Positions 8,615 to 17,986 of a DNA stretch of 64,000 nt are shown piece after piece (position 1 is the first letter of the stretch; every line of letters starts with the position of its first letter). The stretch comes from DSPP01 sp964607165 (GTDB taxonomy: Bacteria; Zixibacteria; MSB-5A5; DSPP01). Under the pieces are notes generated by a model. The model was not told the origin of the DNA. It searched no databases and saw only the letters and a program-made list of their open reading frames with translations. The stretch is from the NCBI GenBank assembly GCA_964607165.1, contig CAZSIT010000003.1:1-64000 (forward strand), in the 5' to 3' direction. The position numbers were made by a program, and so were the translations under genes.

Positions 8615-8646
8615 AAGGGGCACGGCTTGCCGTGCCCCTTATTTTC
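8615..8646 (+). terminator. Perfect 12-bp hairpin, likely terminator between convergent genes
   Basis: AAGGGGCACGGC (8615-8626), 2-nt loop, GCCGTGCCCCTT (8629-8640), then ATTTT. It lies between the lipoprotein gene (+) and the tail-fibre-like gene (-), so it could stop transcription from both sides. The stem belongs to the same palindrome class as 40870-40897, suggesting a repeat recruited as terminator. Confidence 0.6.
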
Positions 8647-8684
8647 CGAGAGTCGGCTTTCGGGCCGCTCTTCTCTTTGCTCGA

Positions 8685-11270
8685 TCAGTTATCTGCTACT
8701 ACAAACCAGCTGGTGCCATTGCAGACAATGGTCACGTATTCATATTGAACCGTGAGGGAATGTGTCGCCGCACCGTCAATCGTTTCGGCTCCGGCGCCAT
8801 CGACCGTGACGATACCGGCGGCGGCGCTTATCTTTTTTATGGTATACTGCCTGCCGGGGACGAAGACGGCGCCCGGCAAAGTAATAGTCGTCACGCCGGT
8901 ATTCACCAGAACAACGCTGTGGGAGCCGGTGAGGGTTGTGGGACCCACTACCGTGGTAACATCCGTAGCGATTGACCCCTGTACGTGCAGCGTGCTGGGG
9001 TCCCCGAAGAGAGTGGTTGTGCCAATCTGGACGCGGCTGAGAACACTAAGCAGGCCAGTGGGGCCAACACGAACTCGCTCCGCTCCTCCTGTTGCAATGC
9101 TTACAAAATCCGGACTTGTGTTATAGATGCCCGTGTTCAAATCCCCTGCAAACGTATACGCCGGTGCGGCGGCAGTTCCCGCATCTGCGGAAAGTTGACC
9201 TCCCGCAACCGATAAGCGGGTGGAAGGGCTGGTCGTCCCGATGCCGACGTTGCCGGTGGTGTCTTGAATATACATTCTCACGAAGGGTCCGAAGGTAGGA
9301 GTTATCAAACTCATCGAGCTGTTGCTGGAGATGTTGCTGGAAAAAACCGTGTCGCCGGAGCCCACTTTGATGCTTCCGGCCACTTCCAGCTTTTTAGTTG
9401 GGCTGGTCGTCCCGATGCCGACGTTGCCTTCCACCAAAAGGCCGTTGGCTGGAGCTCCATTTGTTCCCGCATAACCTGCCCCAATCGCTGCTCGGCCTTC
9501 GACATCTAAGGTGTTGAATCCACTGGTCGTTCCGATGCCGACATTGCCCTCCACTAAAAGTCCGTTCGGTGGAGCCACATTGGTTCCGGCATAAGCGAAA
9601 CCGATGGCAGCCCCACCTGCAACGTCCAATTGGTTTACCGGACTTAACTCCCCGATGCCCAAATTGCCGCTTCCTCCCTTTAGGACCGCCACTGCCGCAC
9701 CGCTTCCATAAATTGTCAGGTCGTTACTGGAGTTGTTGTAGGTGAGGCCTCCTTTAACAGCTTGTGCGTTATTCCCTAATGCCAGACTTGCTACACCGGA
9801 AGAGCCGGCTATAATCGTAACCGCGGCCGCGTCTCCTGCCGAGGCGTTGTTGTTTACCAAAAGTCCGGCAACCGTACCCGGCAAACCTTCGCCGCTTCCC
9901 GCCGCTACTTGCAGTTTGGCGACGGGGCTGGTCGTCCCGATGCCGACGTTGCCGTTTGCATCGTTAATAAACATCCGTGTAGTTGCTGCCGGAGCGTTCA
10001 ATCGTAGTGGGCTATTGCTGGAAAGGACATTGGAAAATACCGTGTCTCCCTTGATGCTTCCTATCACTTCCAGCTTTTTGGCGGGGCCGGTGGTTCCGAT
10101 GCCGACATTGCCACCGTTGCTGATAAAAAGCCTTTGGGTACCGCCAACCTCGAACTCTACCGCTCCCGATGTTCGGTTGTTAACAATAGACATTCGATTG
10201 GATGCGCCGAAAACACTTATGTTTGCCAGGCCCGAACTGCCAAAGTCTATTCTTTCTTGAGCGGCCCCACCCACGTTGGGGTTATCGATCCGCAGGCCGA
10301 CAGAGGTGTTATCATTCCGGAAAATATGCAGATTTCTGGCTGGAGTGGCCGTCCCCAAACCCACGTCCCCGGACAGGTCATCTATGTACATCCTTGTGGT
10401 GCCCGCCGGTGCCTGCAATCGTAGCGGGCTGTTGCTGGAGATGTTGCTGGAAAAGACCGTGTCGTTGGTTCCAACCTTGATACTTCCGGCCACTTCCAGC
10501 TTTTTGGTCGGGCTGGCGGTACCGATGCCGACCTTGTCCGCATCGGTCAAAAGCCGGACGGTCGTCCCATCGTCCATCCAGCCGCTCCCGGTGCTCCCCG
10601 CGTCCGCGGCGGTCACCACCGAGCCATCCTGATTGATGGCGGTGATATATTGACCCGCCCCAGCCGTTCCGCTCACCCGGCGCTGCACCTGGGTAGCATC
10701 CACATCGCTGGTACCCACACAGCCGGTGCAGGTCAAATCGAGGGAAACGGTGGCGGTGGCGGCTGAATCGGAGCGCAGGGAGTGAAGGGCGTATGGCACA
10801 GAAATCAGCCGGGTGCGGGGCACCAAAGTATCCGCGTTTACTTTGACTCCGACAAAACGATTGGTGCCAGTGGAAAAAATAGTGTTAGGCAAAGCAGTTC
10901 CGTCCCCCAGCCGGACGGAAAAAAGCCCGCCGACCGTCTGCACCGCCACGGTCTCTTCCCATAAAGACGTGCCGGCGGTGGAGTCGTCATGGATTCGGAA
11001 GCGAACGGTGTAAAACCCGTCCGCCACCGGCTGCCCGCCGGGGGTTTTCAAAATCCCCTGAAAGTTGATGAGATTGGGGACGGCTCCTCTAACAGAGTTT
11101 GGGATAAGTACAAGGACAGTTGTCGCAAGGACAAATGCCAAAAACAGAGCAAACCGTAGGGGTGAACCTTTAGGTTCACCCTTGGGCGAATCTCCTTCGG
11201 CTTCGCTCAGGACAAGTAAAGATTCGCCCCTACGTTGATTAAAGCCCCTGCTTTGTTTGAAGCGGTTCAT
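8685..11270 (-). CDS. Large surface protein with tail-fibre-like IGTTSP repeats
   Basis: 861 residues; ATG 11270 is chosen because AAAGGAGG lies 6 nt upstream. The signal anchor (about 39-60, ending VRGAVPN) is preceded by an odd stretch encoded by palindromic repeats (LLVLSEAEGDSPKGEPKGS). Residues about 62-175 (LINFQGILKTPGGQPV to RLISVPYALHS) form an N-terminal domain common to surface and fibre proteins of FCB bacteria. Then come many VGIGTTSPTKKLEVAGSIKV repeats as in phage tail fibres. A beta-rich C-terminal domain (ITLPGAVFVPGRQYTIKK, VDGAGAETIDGAATH, VCNGTSWFVVADN) closes the protein. There is no endosialidase-type autoproteolytic chaperone and no dockerin. Probably a trimeric-fibre-like extracellular protein. 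Confidence 0.75.
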   Translation of the reverse strand: MNRFKQSRGFNQRRGESLLVLSEAEGDSPKGEPKGSPLRFALFLAFVLATTVLVLIPNSVRGAVPNLINFQGILKTPGGQPVADGFYTVRFRIHDDSTAGTSLWEETVAVQTVGGLFSVRLGDGTALPNTIFSTGTNRFVGVKVNADTLVPRTRLISVPYALHSLRSDSAATATVSLDLTCTGCVGTSDVDATQVQRRVSGTAGAGQYITAINQDGSVVTAADAGSTGSGWMDDGTTVRLLTDADKVGIGTASPTKKLEVAGSIKVGTNDTVFSSNISSNSPLRLQAPAGTTRMYIDDLSGDVGLGTATPARNLHIFRNDNTSVGLRIDNPNVGGAAQERIDFGSSGLANISVFGASNRMSIVNNRTSGAVEFEVGGTQRLFISNGGNVGIGTTGPAKKLEVIGSIKGDTVFSNVLSSNSPLRLNAPAATTRMFINDANGNVGIGTTSPVAKLQVAAGSGEGLPGTVAGLLVNNNASAGDAAAVTIIAGSSGVASLALGNNAQAVKGGLTYNNSSNDLTIYGSGAAVAVLKGGSGNLGIGELSPVNQLDVAGGAAIGFAYAGTNVAPPNGLLVEGNVGIGTTSGFNTLDVEGRAAIGAGYAGTNGAPANGLLVEGNVGIGTTSPTKKLEVAGSIKVGSGDTVFSSNISSNSSMSLITPTFGPFVRMYIQDTTGNVGIGTTSPSTRLSVAGGQLSADAGTAAAPAYTFAGDLNTGIYNTSPDFVSIATGGAERVRVGPTGLLSVLSRVQIGTTTLFGDPSTLHVQGSIATDVTTVVGPTTLTGSHSVVLVNTGVTTITLPGAVFVPGRQYTIKKISAAAGIVTVDGAGAETIDGAATHSLTVQYEYVTIVCNGTSWFVVADN
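9319..10535 (-). repeat. Internal DNA repeats of the fibre-like gene
   Basis: Units of about 100-120 bp recur at about 9319-9425, 10000-10115 and 10430-10535. They encode variants of NVGIGTTSPTKKLEVAGSIKV followed by DTVFSSNISSNSPLRL. A shorter pair at about 9440-9540 and 9545-9650 encodes GLLVEGNVGIGT plus AIGAGYAGTN. They arise by internal duplication and are likely to vary in copy number. Confidence 0.7.
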
Positions 11271-11471
11271 TTTGAACCTCCTTTTGGAGTTAGGGTTGAT
11301 AATTTCAGGCAAGCTGACCGCCCGCCCTTTGGTTTTTTAGGCAATCTGAAAACAATAGATACGCTCTCACCCCTTTCGGTTTGAGTTCCTTTATATTTAA
11401 CCGGCCAATAAAAAACCGGCGCATTGTTTTCAAAATAAAAAAACTTAACGGGCCAAACCACCCTCGCATGA
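11271..11471 (-). other. Long untranslated leader of the fibre-like gene
   Basis: If the promoter at 11472-11500 is used, the mRNA carries about 195 nt before ATG 11270. No ORF with a supported start was seen in it. An inverted repeat GCCGG/CCGGC occurs near 11400-11420. No known riboswitch was recognised. Confidence 0.35.
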
Positions 11472-11500
11472 AGTATAAATCGACGCGGGGCTGCCGTCAA
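11472..11500 (-). promoter_or_regulatory. Near-consensus sigma70 promoter for the fibre-like gene
   Basis: Minus strand TTGACG (11500-11495), 17-nt spacer, TATACT (11477-11472). Hexamers and spacing are identical to the promoter at 3104-3132. Confidence 0.65.
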
Positions 11501-11589
11501 GCGGTTTTTGGCTGGAGAAGCGGGAAATTGTGGAAGCGGGAACCTCAAATCTGCTTGTGTAAAATCCCAACATATTGTGTCGAAATAAT

Positions 11590-11618
11590 TTGACATAACA
11601 TTAAGTTGGGTTTAACTT
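11590..11618 (+). promoter_or_regulatory. Promoter of the dtd operon, placed for a leaderless mRNA
   Basis: TTGACA (11590-11595), 17-nt spacer, TAACTT (11613-11618). Only 7 nt separate the -10 box from GTG 11626, so transcription should start at or next to the start codon. No SD is present. Confidence 0.65.
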
Positions 11619-11625
11619 TGCGGTG

Positions 11626-12072
11626 GTGCGCGCCTTGATTCAGCGGGTAAGCCGGGCGTCGGTAACGGTTGAGGGAAAAAAGGTGGCCGAGATTGGCGCC
11701 GGACTTCTGGTTTTGTTGGGCGTGGCGGCCGGCGATATGGAAAAAGAGGCGATGTGGCTGGCGCACAAGACGGCGAATTTGCGAATTTTCGAGGATGAAG
11801 CGGGAAAAATGAATTTGTCGGTTAAAGATACAAAAGGAGAAGTGTTAGCCGTTTCGCAATTTACGCTTTACGCCGATGCGCAGAGGGGAAATCGTCCAAG
11901 TTTCTTCGATGCGATGGAGCCGGTGAGAGCCGAGCAATTGTGTCATTTTTTCATTGAATCATTGAAAAACGAAGGGGTGCCGGTCAAAGAGGGAGTTTTT
12001 GGCGCCAAAATGGCGGTCGGGCTGGTGAATTGGGGGCCGGTTACGATTTTGCTTGAAAGCGAAAAAAAATAG
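11626..12072 (+). CDS. dtd: D-aminoacyl-tRNA deacylase
   Basis: 148 residues. GTG 11626 gives the canonical MRALIQRV start; GTG 11623 would add one residue. The family motifs SQFTLYADAQRGNRPSF (catalytic Thr in SQFT) and LVNWGPVT (the NxGPVT motif) are present, and length is normal. It frees D-amino acids from mischarged tRNA in the cytosol. It is the first gene of dtd-maf-rodZ-smc-ftsY-yjbQ-rlmH, with one base between its stop and maf. The promoter position suggests a leaderless transcript. Confidence 0.92.
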   Translation: MRALIQRVSRASVTVEGKKVAEIGAGLLVLLGVAAGDMEKEAMWLAHKTANLRIFEDEAGKMNLSVKDTKGEVLAVSQFTLYADAQRGNRPSFFDAMEPVRAEQLCHFFIESLKNEGVPVKEGVFGAKMAVGLVNWGPVTILLESEKK

Positions 12073-12073
12073 G

Positions 12074-12712
12074 ATGGCTCTGACACAGGTTCTTACCGAA
12101 ATTCCGGCGGAAAGGGAGTGGAAAAAGCTGGCTGGCCGGCTGGCCGGAAGAAAGTTGGTTTTGGCAACCGCATCGCCGCGGCGTAAATTCCTTTTTGAAA
12201 TGCTGGAGATTCCTTTTTCGGTTTTCCCCAGCGAAGTCGAGGAAGAGATGGGAGCTTTTAACGGAAAAAATCCGGCGCGAATTGCCGTTTTGCTGTCAGA
12301 AAAAAAGGCGGCGGAGGTTTTGAAAAAGTCGGGAGCGGACCTCGTCATCGGAGCTGATACTATCGTTGTTTTAGGCAATAAAATTTTTGGGAAACCAAAA
12401 AACAAAAAAGAGGCTTTTGTTTTTCTTTCCGAACTTTCCGGTAAAATGCATTCGGTTCATACCGGAGTTTGTGTGCTCGTTTCTTCTGGAGAGAAATTTT
12501 CCGGCGCCGAGAAGACCGACGTTTTTTTCTATGAAGTTGGCGTGGAGCCGATTAACGCCTACATCCGGTCCGGAGAGGGGATGGATAAAGCGGGGGGGTA
12601 CGGGATTCAAGGGATGGGAAGTTTTTTGGTGGAAAAGATAAGAGGGCCTCTGGACAACGTAGTAGGGCTGCCAAGGCAGAAACTTCTGGAGCTTTTGAAA
12701 AAGGCAGTATGA
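12074..12712 (+). CDS. maf: Maf-family nucleotide pyrophosphatase
   Basis: 212 residues from ATG 12074; an in-frame ATG at 12053 inside dtd is rejected. Maf signatures LATASPRRKFL and VIGADTIVVL are present, with GYGIQGMGSFLVEKIRG near the C-terminus. Maf proteins hydrolyse non-canonical or methylated nucleoside triphosphates (dTTP/UTP in the YhdE subgroup) and are linked to division arrest. It overlaps rodZ by four bases (ATGA), and the neighbours rodZ, smc and ftsY fit a division/cell-envelope operon. Confidence 0.9.
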   Translation: MALTQVLTEIPAEREWKKLAGRLAGRKLVLATASPRRKFLFEMLEIPFSVFPSEVEEEMGAFNGKNPARIAVLLSEKKAAEVLKKSGADLVIGADTIVVLGNKIFGKPKNKKEAFVFLSELSGKMHSVHTGVCVLVSSGEKFSGAEKTDVFFYEVGVEPINAYIRSGEGMDKAGGYGIQGMGSFLVEKIRGPLDNVVGLPRQKLLELLKKAV

Positions 12713-13467
12713 ATTCGCTGGGCGCTTATCTCAAATCGAAACGGGAGGAAAAGGGGCTTGCTCTTGAGGAGATGGCGGAAAAAACAAGAATACCTTTGCG
12801 TTATCTTTCCGCCGTTGAAGAAGACCGGTTGAACGACTTGCCCGGCAAAGTATATGAGCGGCTTTTCATCCGCACCTATGCCGATTTGGTGGGGGTGAAT
12901 GTGGATGAACTGGCGCGGGAGTTTCGGGAAATTCAGAACACGCTGGAGCTGCGCATCCGGCCGGAAGAGGAAGTCAGGTCTCCTTTGCTCAAGAGAGGAA
13001 TTTGGGGGTTGGGGTTATTGGCGCTGGTTTTAGTTTTAATCCTGTTTTTCACCCAGGGAAAAGAAGAGAAAAAACCTGCGGAGCCGGTGAAGTCGCAAGC
13101 CGTTTTGAATTTGGTTCCGGTGAAGCCGATGGATTCCGTTGCGGCTGCCGTCCAGCCGCCGCAAAAGCCGGAGCCGGAAGGATTGAATTTGGAACTGGAG
13201 GCGACCGATTCAAACTGGGTGCGCCTTTTGGGGGACGACAAAATAATCTTTGAGGGGGAGCTGAAACCGGGCGAAAAGAAAAGCGTGAGGGCGGAGAAAA
13301 AAATTAAAATTTCGCTGGGGCGGGCCTGGGCGGGAAAAGCGGTGCTCAACGGACATCCGTTGAAGAGGTTTGGAAAAGAGGGAAGCACGATTTTAGACTT
13401 TGAATTGACCAAAGTTAATTATCCGGCCTGGATTGATTCGGCTGCGGCGCAGAAGGGAAAATTATAA
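12709..13467 (+). CDS. rodZ: RodZ-like helix-turn-helix membrane protein
   Basis: 252 residues: an N-terminal Xre-type HTH (1-75; LKSKREEKGLALEEMAEKTR), one transmembrane helix (about 97-115), a Pro/Lys-rich linker and a C-terminal DUF4115 beta-domain (about 160-240; DSNWVRLLGDDKIIFEGEL, SLGRAWAGKAVLNG). This is the RodZ layout; RodZ anchors MreB and sets cell shape. No mreB is in the window. Lipid-side topology would put the HTH in the cytosol and DUF4115 in the periplasm. Confidence 0.85.
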   Translation: MNSLGAYLKSKREEKGLALEEMAEKTRIPLRYLSAVEEDRLNDLPGKVYERLFIRTYADLVGVNVDELAREFREIQNTLELRIRPEEEVRSPLLKRGIWGLGLLALVLVLILFFTQGKEEKKPAEPVKSQAVLNLVPVKPMDSVAAAVQPPQKPEPEGLNLELEATDSNWVRLLGDDKIIFEGELKPGEKKSVRAEKKIKISLGRAWAGKAVLNGHPLKRFGKEGSTILDFELTKVNYPAWIDSAAAQKGKL

Positions 13468-13476
13468 AGGAGGAAA

Positions 13477-16400
13477 ATGTTTTTATCCCGCTTGGAAATC
13501 GTCGGCTTTAAATCGTTCCCGGAGCGGACGGAGGTGCGCTTTGGGCCGGGGGTGACCGGCATTGTCGGCCCGAACGGCTGCGGCAAGACCAACATTTTAG
13601 ACTCCATCCGCTGGGTGATGGGGGAGCAGCGGCCGACGCTTTTGCGCGGCGGGAAGATGGAGGAAGTGATTTTTAACGGCGCGCCAGGTGTTGCGCCGGT
13701 CGGAATGGCGGAAGTTTCGCTGACGGTTGAAAACAACCGCGGGATTTTGCCGGTGGAATATTCGGAAGTGGTCGTCACCCGGCGGTTATTCCGTTCGGGG
13801 GAAAGCGAATATATGTTGAACCGAGTTCCCTGCCGGCTGAAGGATATCGTGGAACTTTTTTTGGATACCGGGATGGGTTCGCATGCTTACGCCGTTTTCC
13901 AACAATCCATGATTGACGCTCTGCTTTCCGAAAAGCCGGAAGACCGGCTGGGGCTTTTTGAGGAAGCGGCGGGAGTGGCGAAATACAAACATCGCCGGAA
14001 GGCGGCCCAGCGGAAGTTGGAAGCGGCCGACACCGATTTGGTACGCCTGAATGATTTATTTTCCGAGGTGGAGAAGCAGTACAATTCCTTGAAGCGACAA
14101 GTTAAAAAAGCGGAAAAGTTCAAAAACTTAGAGGAAGAGAAAAAGGCCTTGAAGTTCAACCTGGCTTCCCATGAATACCGCGAGTTGAAGGGGGGGGAGG
14201 AAAAGGCGGGCCTGGCGGTGCGGGCTTTGGAAATTGAAGTGGCGGAAGTTGCCGCCCAGAAACGCAAACTGGAGTTGGAGAAAGAAAACCTTTCGTTAAA
14301 ATTAATCGAAAAAGAGACGGAAAAGAAAAGATTAGACCAGGAACTTTCCGGTTTTATGCGGCAGGGCTTGGAGCTGGAGGGCCGTCGGGCGCTTTTGCTC
14401 GTGGAAAATGAAAGTTTTGCGGAGCGGAAAGAGGAGTTGGAAACGGAACTGGCCCGCCTGAAAGAGCGCTCGGAGGCAATTGCGGAGGAGATTGATAATC
14501 TTTCCAAACAGAAGGAGAAACTTGCCGTTTCCAAGTCGAAATTGAAGAGCGCGATGGCGGGGGCGGAAGCGGAGCTAACGCTTTTCTCCGGCCGATTTGA
14601 AGAATTGAGCGCTAAAAAAGCAGAGCTTCTGTCCCGGCAGGAGCAGGCGCGGCAGCGGCGCACGGAACTGGAATCGGAGAGAAAAGTTTGGGAATCGAGG
14701 GCAGAAGAAGTTTCCATCGCGTTGGCGGAATTGGTAACTGAAGCCGGGAAATTTGAATTCGAGTTGGGCAATAAAAAAGAAGAGAAAGTCCAAGTCGAAA
14801 AAGAACTTGCCGGAGTTGGGCGAAAGTTGAACGAAGTTTCTGAAAAGTTTGGAATTTTGGACAAAAATTTGGCGGAGATTTCCTCCCAGAAAGAGGCTCT
14901 CTCGGTTGAGTTGCAGAGCTTGGAAAATCAAGCCTCCGAATTGGAAGGACGGAGGGCGATTTTGGAGGATTTAGAAAAGAATTACGGCGGTTATGAACCG
15001 GCAACGAAAGAGATTCTTTCGCGAAAGGAGGAATTTCCGGGCATCGTTGACAGCTTGGCCAATTTGATTTCTGCGGAAGAGAGATATTTGGGGCTTATCG
15101 AGGCGGCTTTAGGTGAACGGGCGCAAGCGGTGGTGGCAACCAGCTGGGAAGAGGTGCGGCGCACTTCCGAGTTTTTGAAGGAAAAAAACCTGGGACGGGC
15201 ACGATTTTTGATTTTGCGTTCAGAAGAAGTCGTTCAGCCGGAGGCGGAAAGCTGGCCGGGTGCGGTCGCATGGGCCTCCGATTTAGTCTGGGGAGAGGAT
15301 GCTACGCTTACTTTGGTGAGGCAGGCCTTGAAAAACGTTTTAGTAGTCGAAAATCGGGAGGCGGCTTTCCGTTTGGCCGTTCGGGCGGGGGAGAATGTTA
15401 CGCTGGTCACGCTCGACGCGGAAGTTTTTGGCCCGGGCGGATATTTTGCCGCTGGCCTTGCATCGGGGGCTTTCTTGGTCGGGCGCAAGGCGGAATTGAA
15501 TCGGGTGCGGGAGAAACTTGCCGAGGTTGGACAGCGGAAAGCGCACCTAACTGAAATTTTCGGAAACTTTTCTTCAAAGTTAAATTCGTCGAAGCTTGAG
15601 TTGGAACAGCTTATTACTCAACGGAGCGAACTGGCGGCAAAGGAAACGGATATTCGTTTTACCTTTGAGCGCCTGGCATTGGAAGAAGCGACCGTTGCCG
15701 ATAAAATCACCGGCTTGAACAAAAATAGAGATGAGTTTTTGAGCCGTCAGACAGATGCTCGAGAGGGCATTGCGCGTTTAACGGCGCAGCTTGCGACATT
15801 GGGCGGCAAAGAATCCGGGCGGACCAGTACGCTGGCGGTTTTGGAACAAGAGGAACAGACGCTGGGGCGGGGGGAGCGCGAGAAGCAAGAGATTTTAACC
15901 AAAAATCGAATGGAGCTGGTTTCAGCCCTGGCCCATCTGGAAGCCACCGACAAAGATTTGGCGCGGCTGGCAGATGAACGGGAGCAGGCAGAAGAAATTT
16001 CGAAAGAAAAACATAGAAAGCTTTCGGAACTTCTTGATTTGCATGAGAATTTTGATGAGCGGCTGTCTGGAATTGGCACGGAAGAAGAGAAAGTGAAAGG
16101 TTCGCAAGGCAGCGTCGAAACGGTTAAGGAAAAGCTGGCAAAAGAGATTTCCGAATTCTTTTCGGCTGTTTCGTTCGGAGAGAAAAGTTTGAAAGAGGTT
16201 GTCGGAAAATTGGAAGAAGTAGCCGGGCGGAAGCATGAGAAACAACTTTTAGAAACCGATTGGCGGGCACGCAAGGAATCGCTTTCCGGCCGGTTTTACG
16301 AAGATTACCATCAAACGCTGGAGATTTTGCCGCCAGCGGGGCCTTCGGTAGAAACGACAGTGGAAAATTTGAAAGCGCGGTTGGAAGAAATAGAAAAGTC

Positions 16401-17058
16401 GATGGCGAATTTGGGTGCGGTCAACTTGGAAGCCTTGTCGGAATATCCCACCTGTGCCGAGCGGTACGAGTTTATGAATAAACAGATTGAGGATTTGACC
16501 AAGGCTAAAGAAGAACTTTCTGCCACGATTGTGCAGATAAATGGGAACGCGCAAGAGCTTTTTGCGCAAACCTTTGAAGTGGCGCGGGATAATTTCAAAA
16601 ATCTTTTTGCGGAGCTTTTTGAGGGCGGTCAGGCGGATTTGATTCTGGAGCCGGCCGAAGATCCCCTCGAGCCGGATTTGCGCATTGTCGCCCGCCCCAA
16701 GGGTAAAAAGTTAGTCACCATTCAACAACTTTCCGGCGGAGAGAAAGCCCTGACCGCCATTGCCTTGCTTTTTGCCCTTTATATGGTCAAACCCTCTCCG
16801 TTTTGCATTCTGGATGAAATTGACGCGCCTTTGGACGATGCCAACGTTGACCGGTTTTTGTCCATTATCCGTAAATTCTCCTCCGGCGAAACCCAGTTCA
16901 TCGTCATCACCCACAACAAGCGGACAATGGAGGCGGCAGACGTACTCTACGGCGTGACGATGGAGAAAACCGGAATATCCAAAATGGTTTCGGTGCGTTT
17001 GGAGGGACAGCCGGTAGCGGTTCTTCAAGAGCGCGAAGTTCCCGAGTTAGCGCACTAA
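13477..17058 (+). CDS. smc: Chromosome segregation protein SMC
   Basis: 1193 residues, a normal SMC length, with AAGGAGG directly upstream of ATG 13477. Walker A is GPNGCGKTN (31-39). Long coiled coils (about 170-505 and 680-1000) flank a hinge domain (about 515-670; IVDSLANLISAEERYLGLIEA). The C-terminal head has the LSGGEKALTAIALLFALY signature and Walker B CILDEIDAPLDDANV. It forms the ring ATPase that organises the chromosome; its kleisin partners ScpA/ScpB are not in the window. ftsY follows after one base. Confidence 0.95.
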   Translation: MFLSRLEIVGFKSFPERTEVRFGPGVTGIVGPNGCGKTNILDSIRWVMGEQRPTLLRGGKMEEVIFNGAPGVAPVGMAEVSLTVENNRGILPVEYSEVVVTRRLFRSGESEYMLNRVPCRLKDIVELFLDTGMGSHAYAVFQQSMIDALLSEKPEDRLGLFEEAAGVAKYKHRRKAAQRKLEAADTDLVRLNDLFSEVEKQYNSLKRQVKKAEKFKNLEEEKKALKFNLASHEYRELKGGEEKAGLAVRALEIEVAEVAAQKRKLELEKENLSLKLIEKETEKKRLDQELSGFMRQGLELEGRRALLLVENESFAERKEELETELARLKERSEAIAEEIDNLSKQKEKLAVSKSKLKSAMAGAEAELTLFSGRFEELSAKKAELLSRQEQARQRRTELESERKVWESRAEEVSIALAELVTEAGKFEFELGNKKEEKVQVEKELAGVGRKLNEVSEKFGILDKNLAEISSQKEALSVELQSLENQASELEGRRAILEDLEKNYGGYEPATKEILSRKEEFPGIVDSLANLISAEERYLGLIEAALGERAQAVVATSWEEVRRTSEFLKEKNLGRARFLILRSEEVVQPEAESWPGAVAWASDLVWGEDATLTLVRQALKNVLVVENREAAFRLAVRAGENVTLVTLDAEVFGPGGYFAAGLASGAFLVGRKAELNRVREKLAEVGQRKAHLTEIFGNFSSKLNSSKLELEQLITQRSELAAKETDIRFTFERLALEEATVADKITGLNKNRDEFLSRQTDAREGIARLTAQLATLGGKESGRTSTLAVLEQEEQTLGRGEREKQEILTKNRMELVSALAHLEATDKDLARLADEREQAEEISKEKHRKLSELLDLHENFDERLSGIGTEEEKVKGSQGSVETVKEKLAKEISEFFSAVSFGEKSLKEVVGKLEEVAGRKHEKQLLETDWRARKESLSGRFYEDYHQTLEILPPAGPSVETTVENLKARLEEIEKSMANLGAVNLEALSEYPTCAERYEFMNKQIEDLTKAKEELSATIVQINGNAQELFAQTFEVARDNFKNLFAELFEGGQADLILEPAEDPLEPDLRIVARPKGKKLVTIQQLSGGEKALTAIALLFALYMVKPSPFCILDEIDAPLDDANVDRFLSIIRKFSSGETQFIVITHNKRTMEAADVLYGVTMEKTGISKMVSVRLEGQPVAVLQEREVPELAH

Positions 17059-17059
17059 A

Positions 17060-17986
17060 ATGGGGTTTTCGTTTGAGAAGTTAAAGGCGGGGCTGTCCAA
17101 AACCCGGCAGAGTTTCTTTGGCAAGGTTCGCGAGGTTTTAGGGGTCGGCAAATTGGATGCCGCCACCTTATCGAATCTTGAAGAAATTTTAGTCGGTTCC
17201 GACTTGGGGATTACCACGTCCGAAAAAATCCTGAATCATCTTAAAGAAGAATCGCAACAAGCGGGAATAGCCAAAGACCAGGAGCAGGTTTTGACTTTGC
17301 TGAAATTGGAACTGCGGAAAGTTTTCGGCACCAACGGCCGGCCAATCGATTTTGAGGAATCGCTATTCAAATTTCGCCCGTTGGTGATTCTTGTTTTGGG
17401 GGTCAACGGAACAGGAAAAACTACTTCCATCGGCAAGCTGGCGCAGCGCTTTGCTTCCAGGGGTAAGAAAGTTTTGGTTGCGGCTTCGGATACTTTTCGC
17501 GCGGCGGCGATTGACCAGTTAGCTTTGTGGGCGGAACGTTCGGGCGCCGACTTTGTGAAAGCGAAGCCCGGCCAGGACCCGGCTTCGGTGGCTTTTGATG
17601 CTGTTTCTGCGGCGCAAAAGAGGGATGTGGATGTTGTTTTGGTCGATACCGCCGGGCGGCTGCATACCAAAGTGAACTTGATGGAAGAGTTAAAAAAAGT
17701 TAAGCGGGTCATTGGCAAAGCAATGCCGGGCGCGCCCCACGAAATCTGGATTGTTCTGGACGCGACCGTTGGCCAAAATGGTTTGCAGCAGGCAAAGGTT
17801 TTCCAGCGGGAGCTGGGAATTACCGGCGTCGTTTTGACCAAACTGGACGGAACGGCCAAGGGGGGGATTGTTCTGGCCATAACCGATGAATTAGGGGTCG
17901 AAGTTCGCTACGTCGGCGTGGGAGAAAAATTGGAGGATTTGGAGCTTTTTGACCCGGATGATTTTGTGGAGGCGCTTTTTGCTTGA
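17060..17986 (+). CDS. ftsY: Signal recognition particle receptor FtsY
   Basis: 308 residues, the short form lacking the acidic A domain of E. coli FtsY. NG-domain motifs: GVNGTGKTTSIGKLA (P-loop), DTFRAAAIDQL, VDTAGR and TKLDGTAKGG. It is the membrane-associated SRP GTPase for cotranslational targeting. The smc-ftsY order is widespread in bacteria. The stop codon overlaps the TTG start of yjbQ. Confidence 0.95.
   Translation: MGFSFEKLKAGLSKTRQSFFGKVREVLGVGKLDAATLSNLEEILVGSDLGITTSEKILNHLKEESQQAGIAKDQEQVLTLLKLELRKVFGTNGRPIDFEESLFKFRPLVILVLGVNGTGKTTSIGKLAQRFASRGKKVLVAASDTFRAAAIDQLALWAERSGADFVKAKPGQDPASVAFDAVSAAQKRDVDVVLVDTAGRLHTKVNLMEELKKVKRVIGKAMPGAPHEIWIVLDATVGQNGLQQAKVFQRELGITGVVLTKLDGTAKGGIVLAITDELGVEVRYVGVGEKLEDLELFDPDDFVEALFA

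Noticed and set aside
9319..10535. Regularly repeated units that could suggest a CRISPR array
   Set aside because: Repeats are long, imperfect and in frame, encoding IGTTSP fibre repeats; no conserved short repeat with unique spacers.
187..11270. Prophage (endolysin-like M15 plus tail-fibre-like protein)
   Set aside because: The two genes are 8 kb apart with housekeeping genes between them, and no capsid, terminase, portal or integrase is present.
13887..14864. 325-codon minus-strand ORF inside smc
   Set aside because: Serine/Phe-rich composition is the usual antisense shadow of a coiled-coil gene; no start signal or domain.
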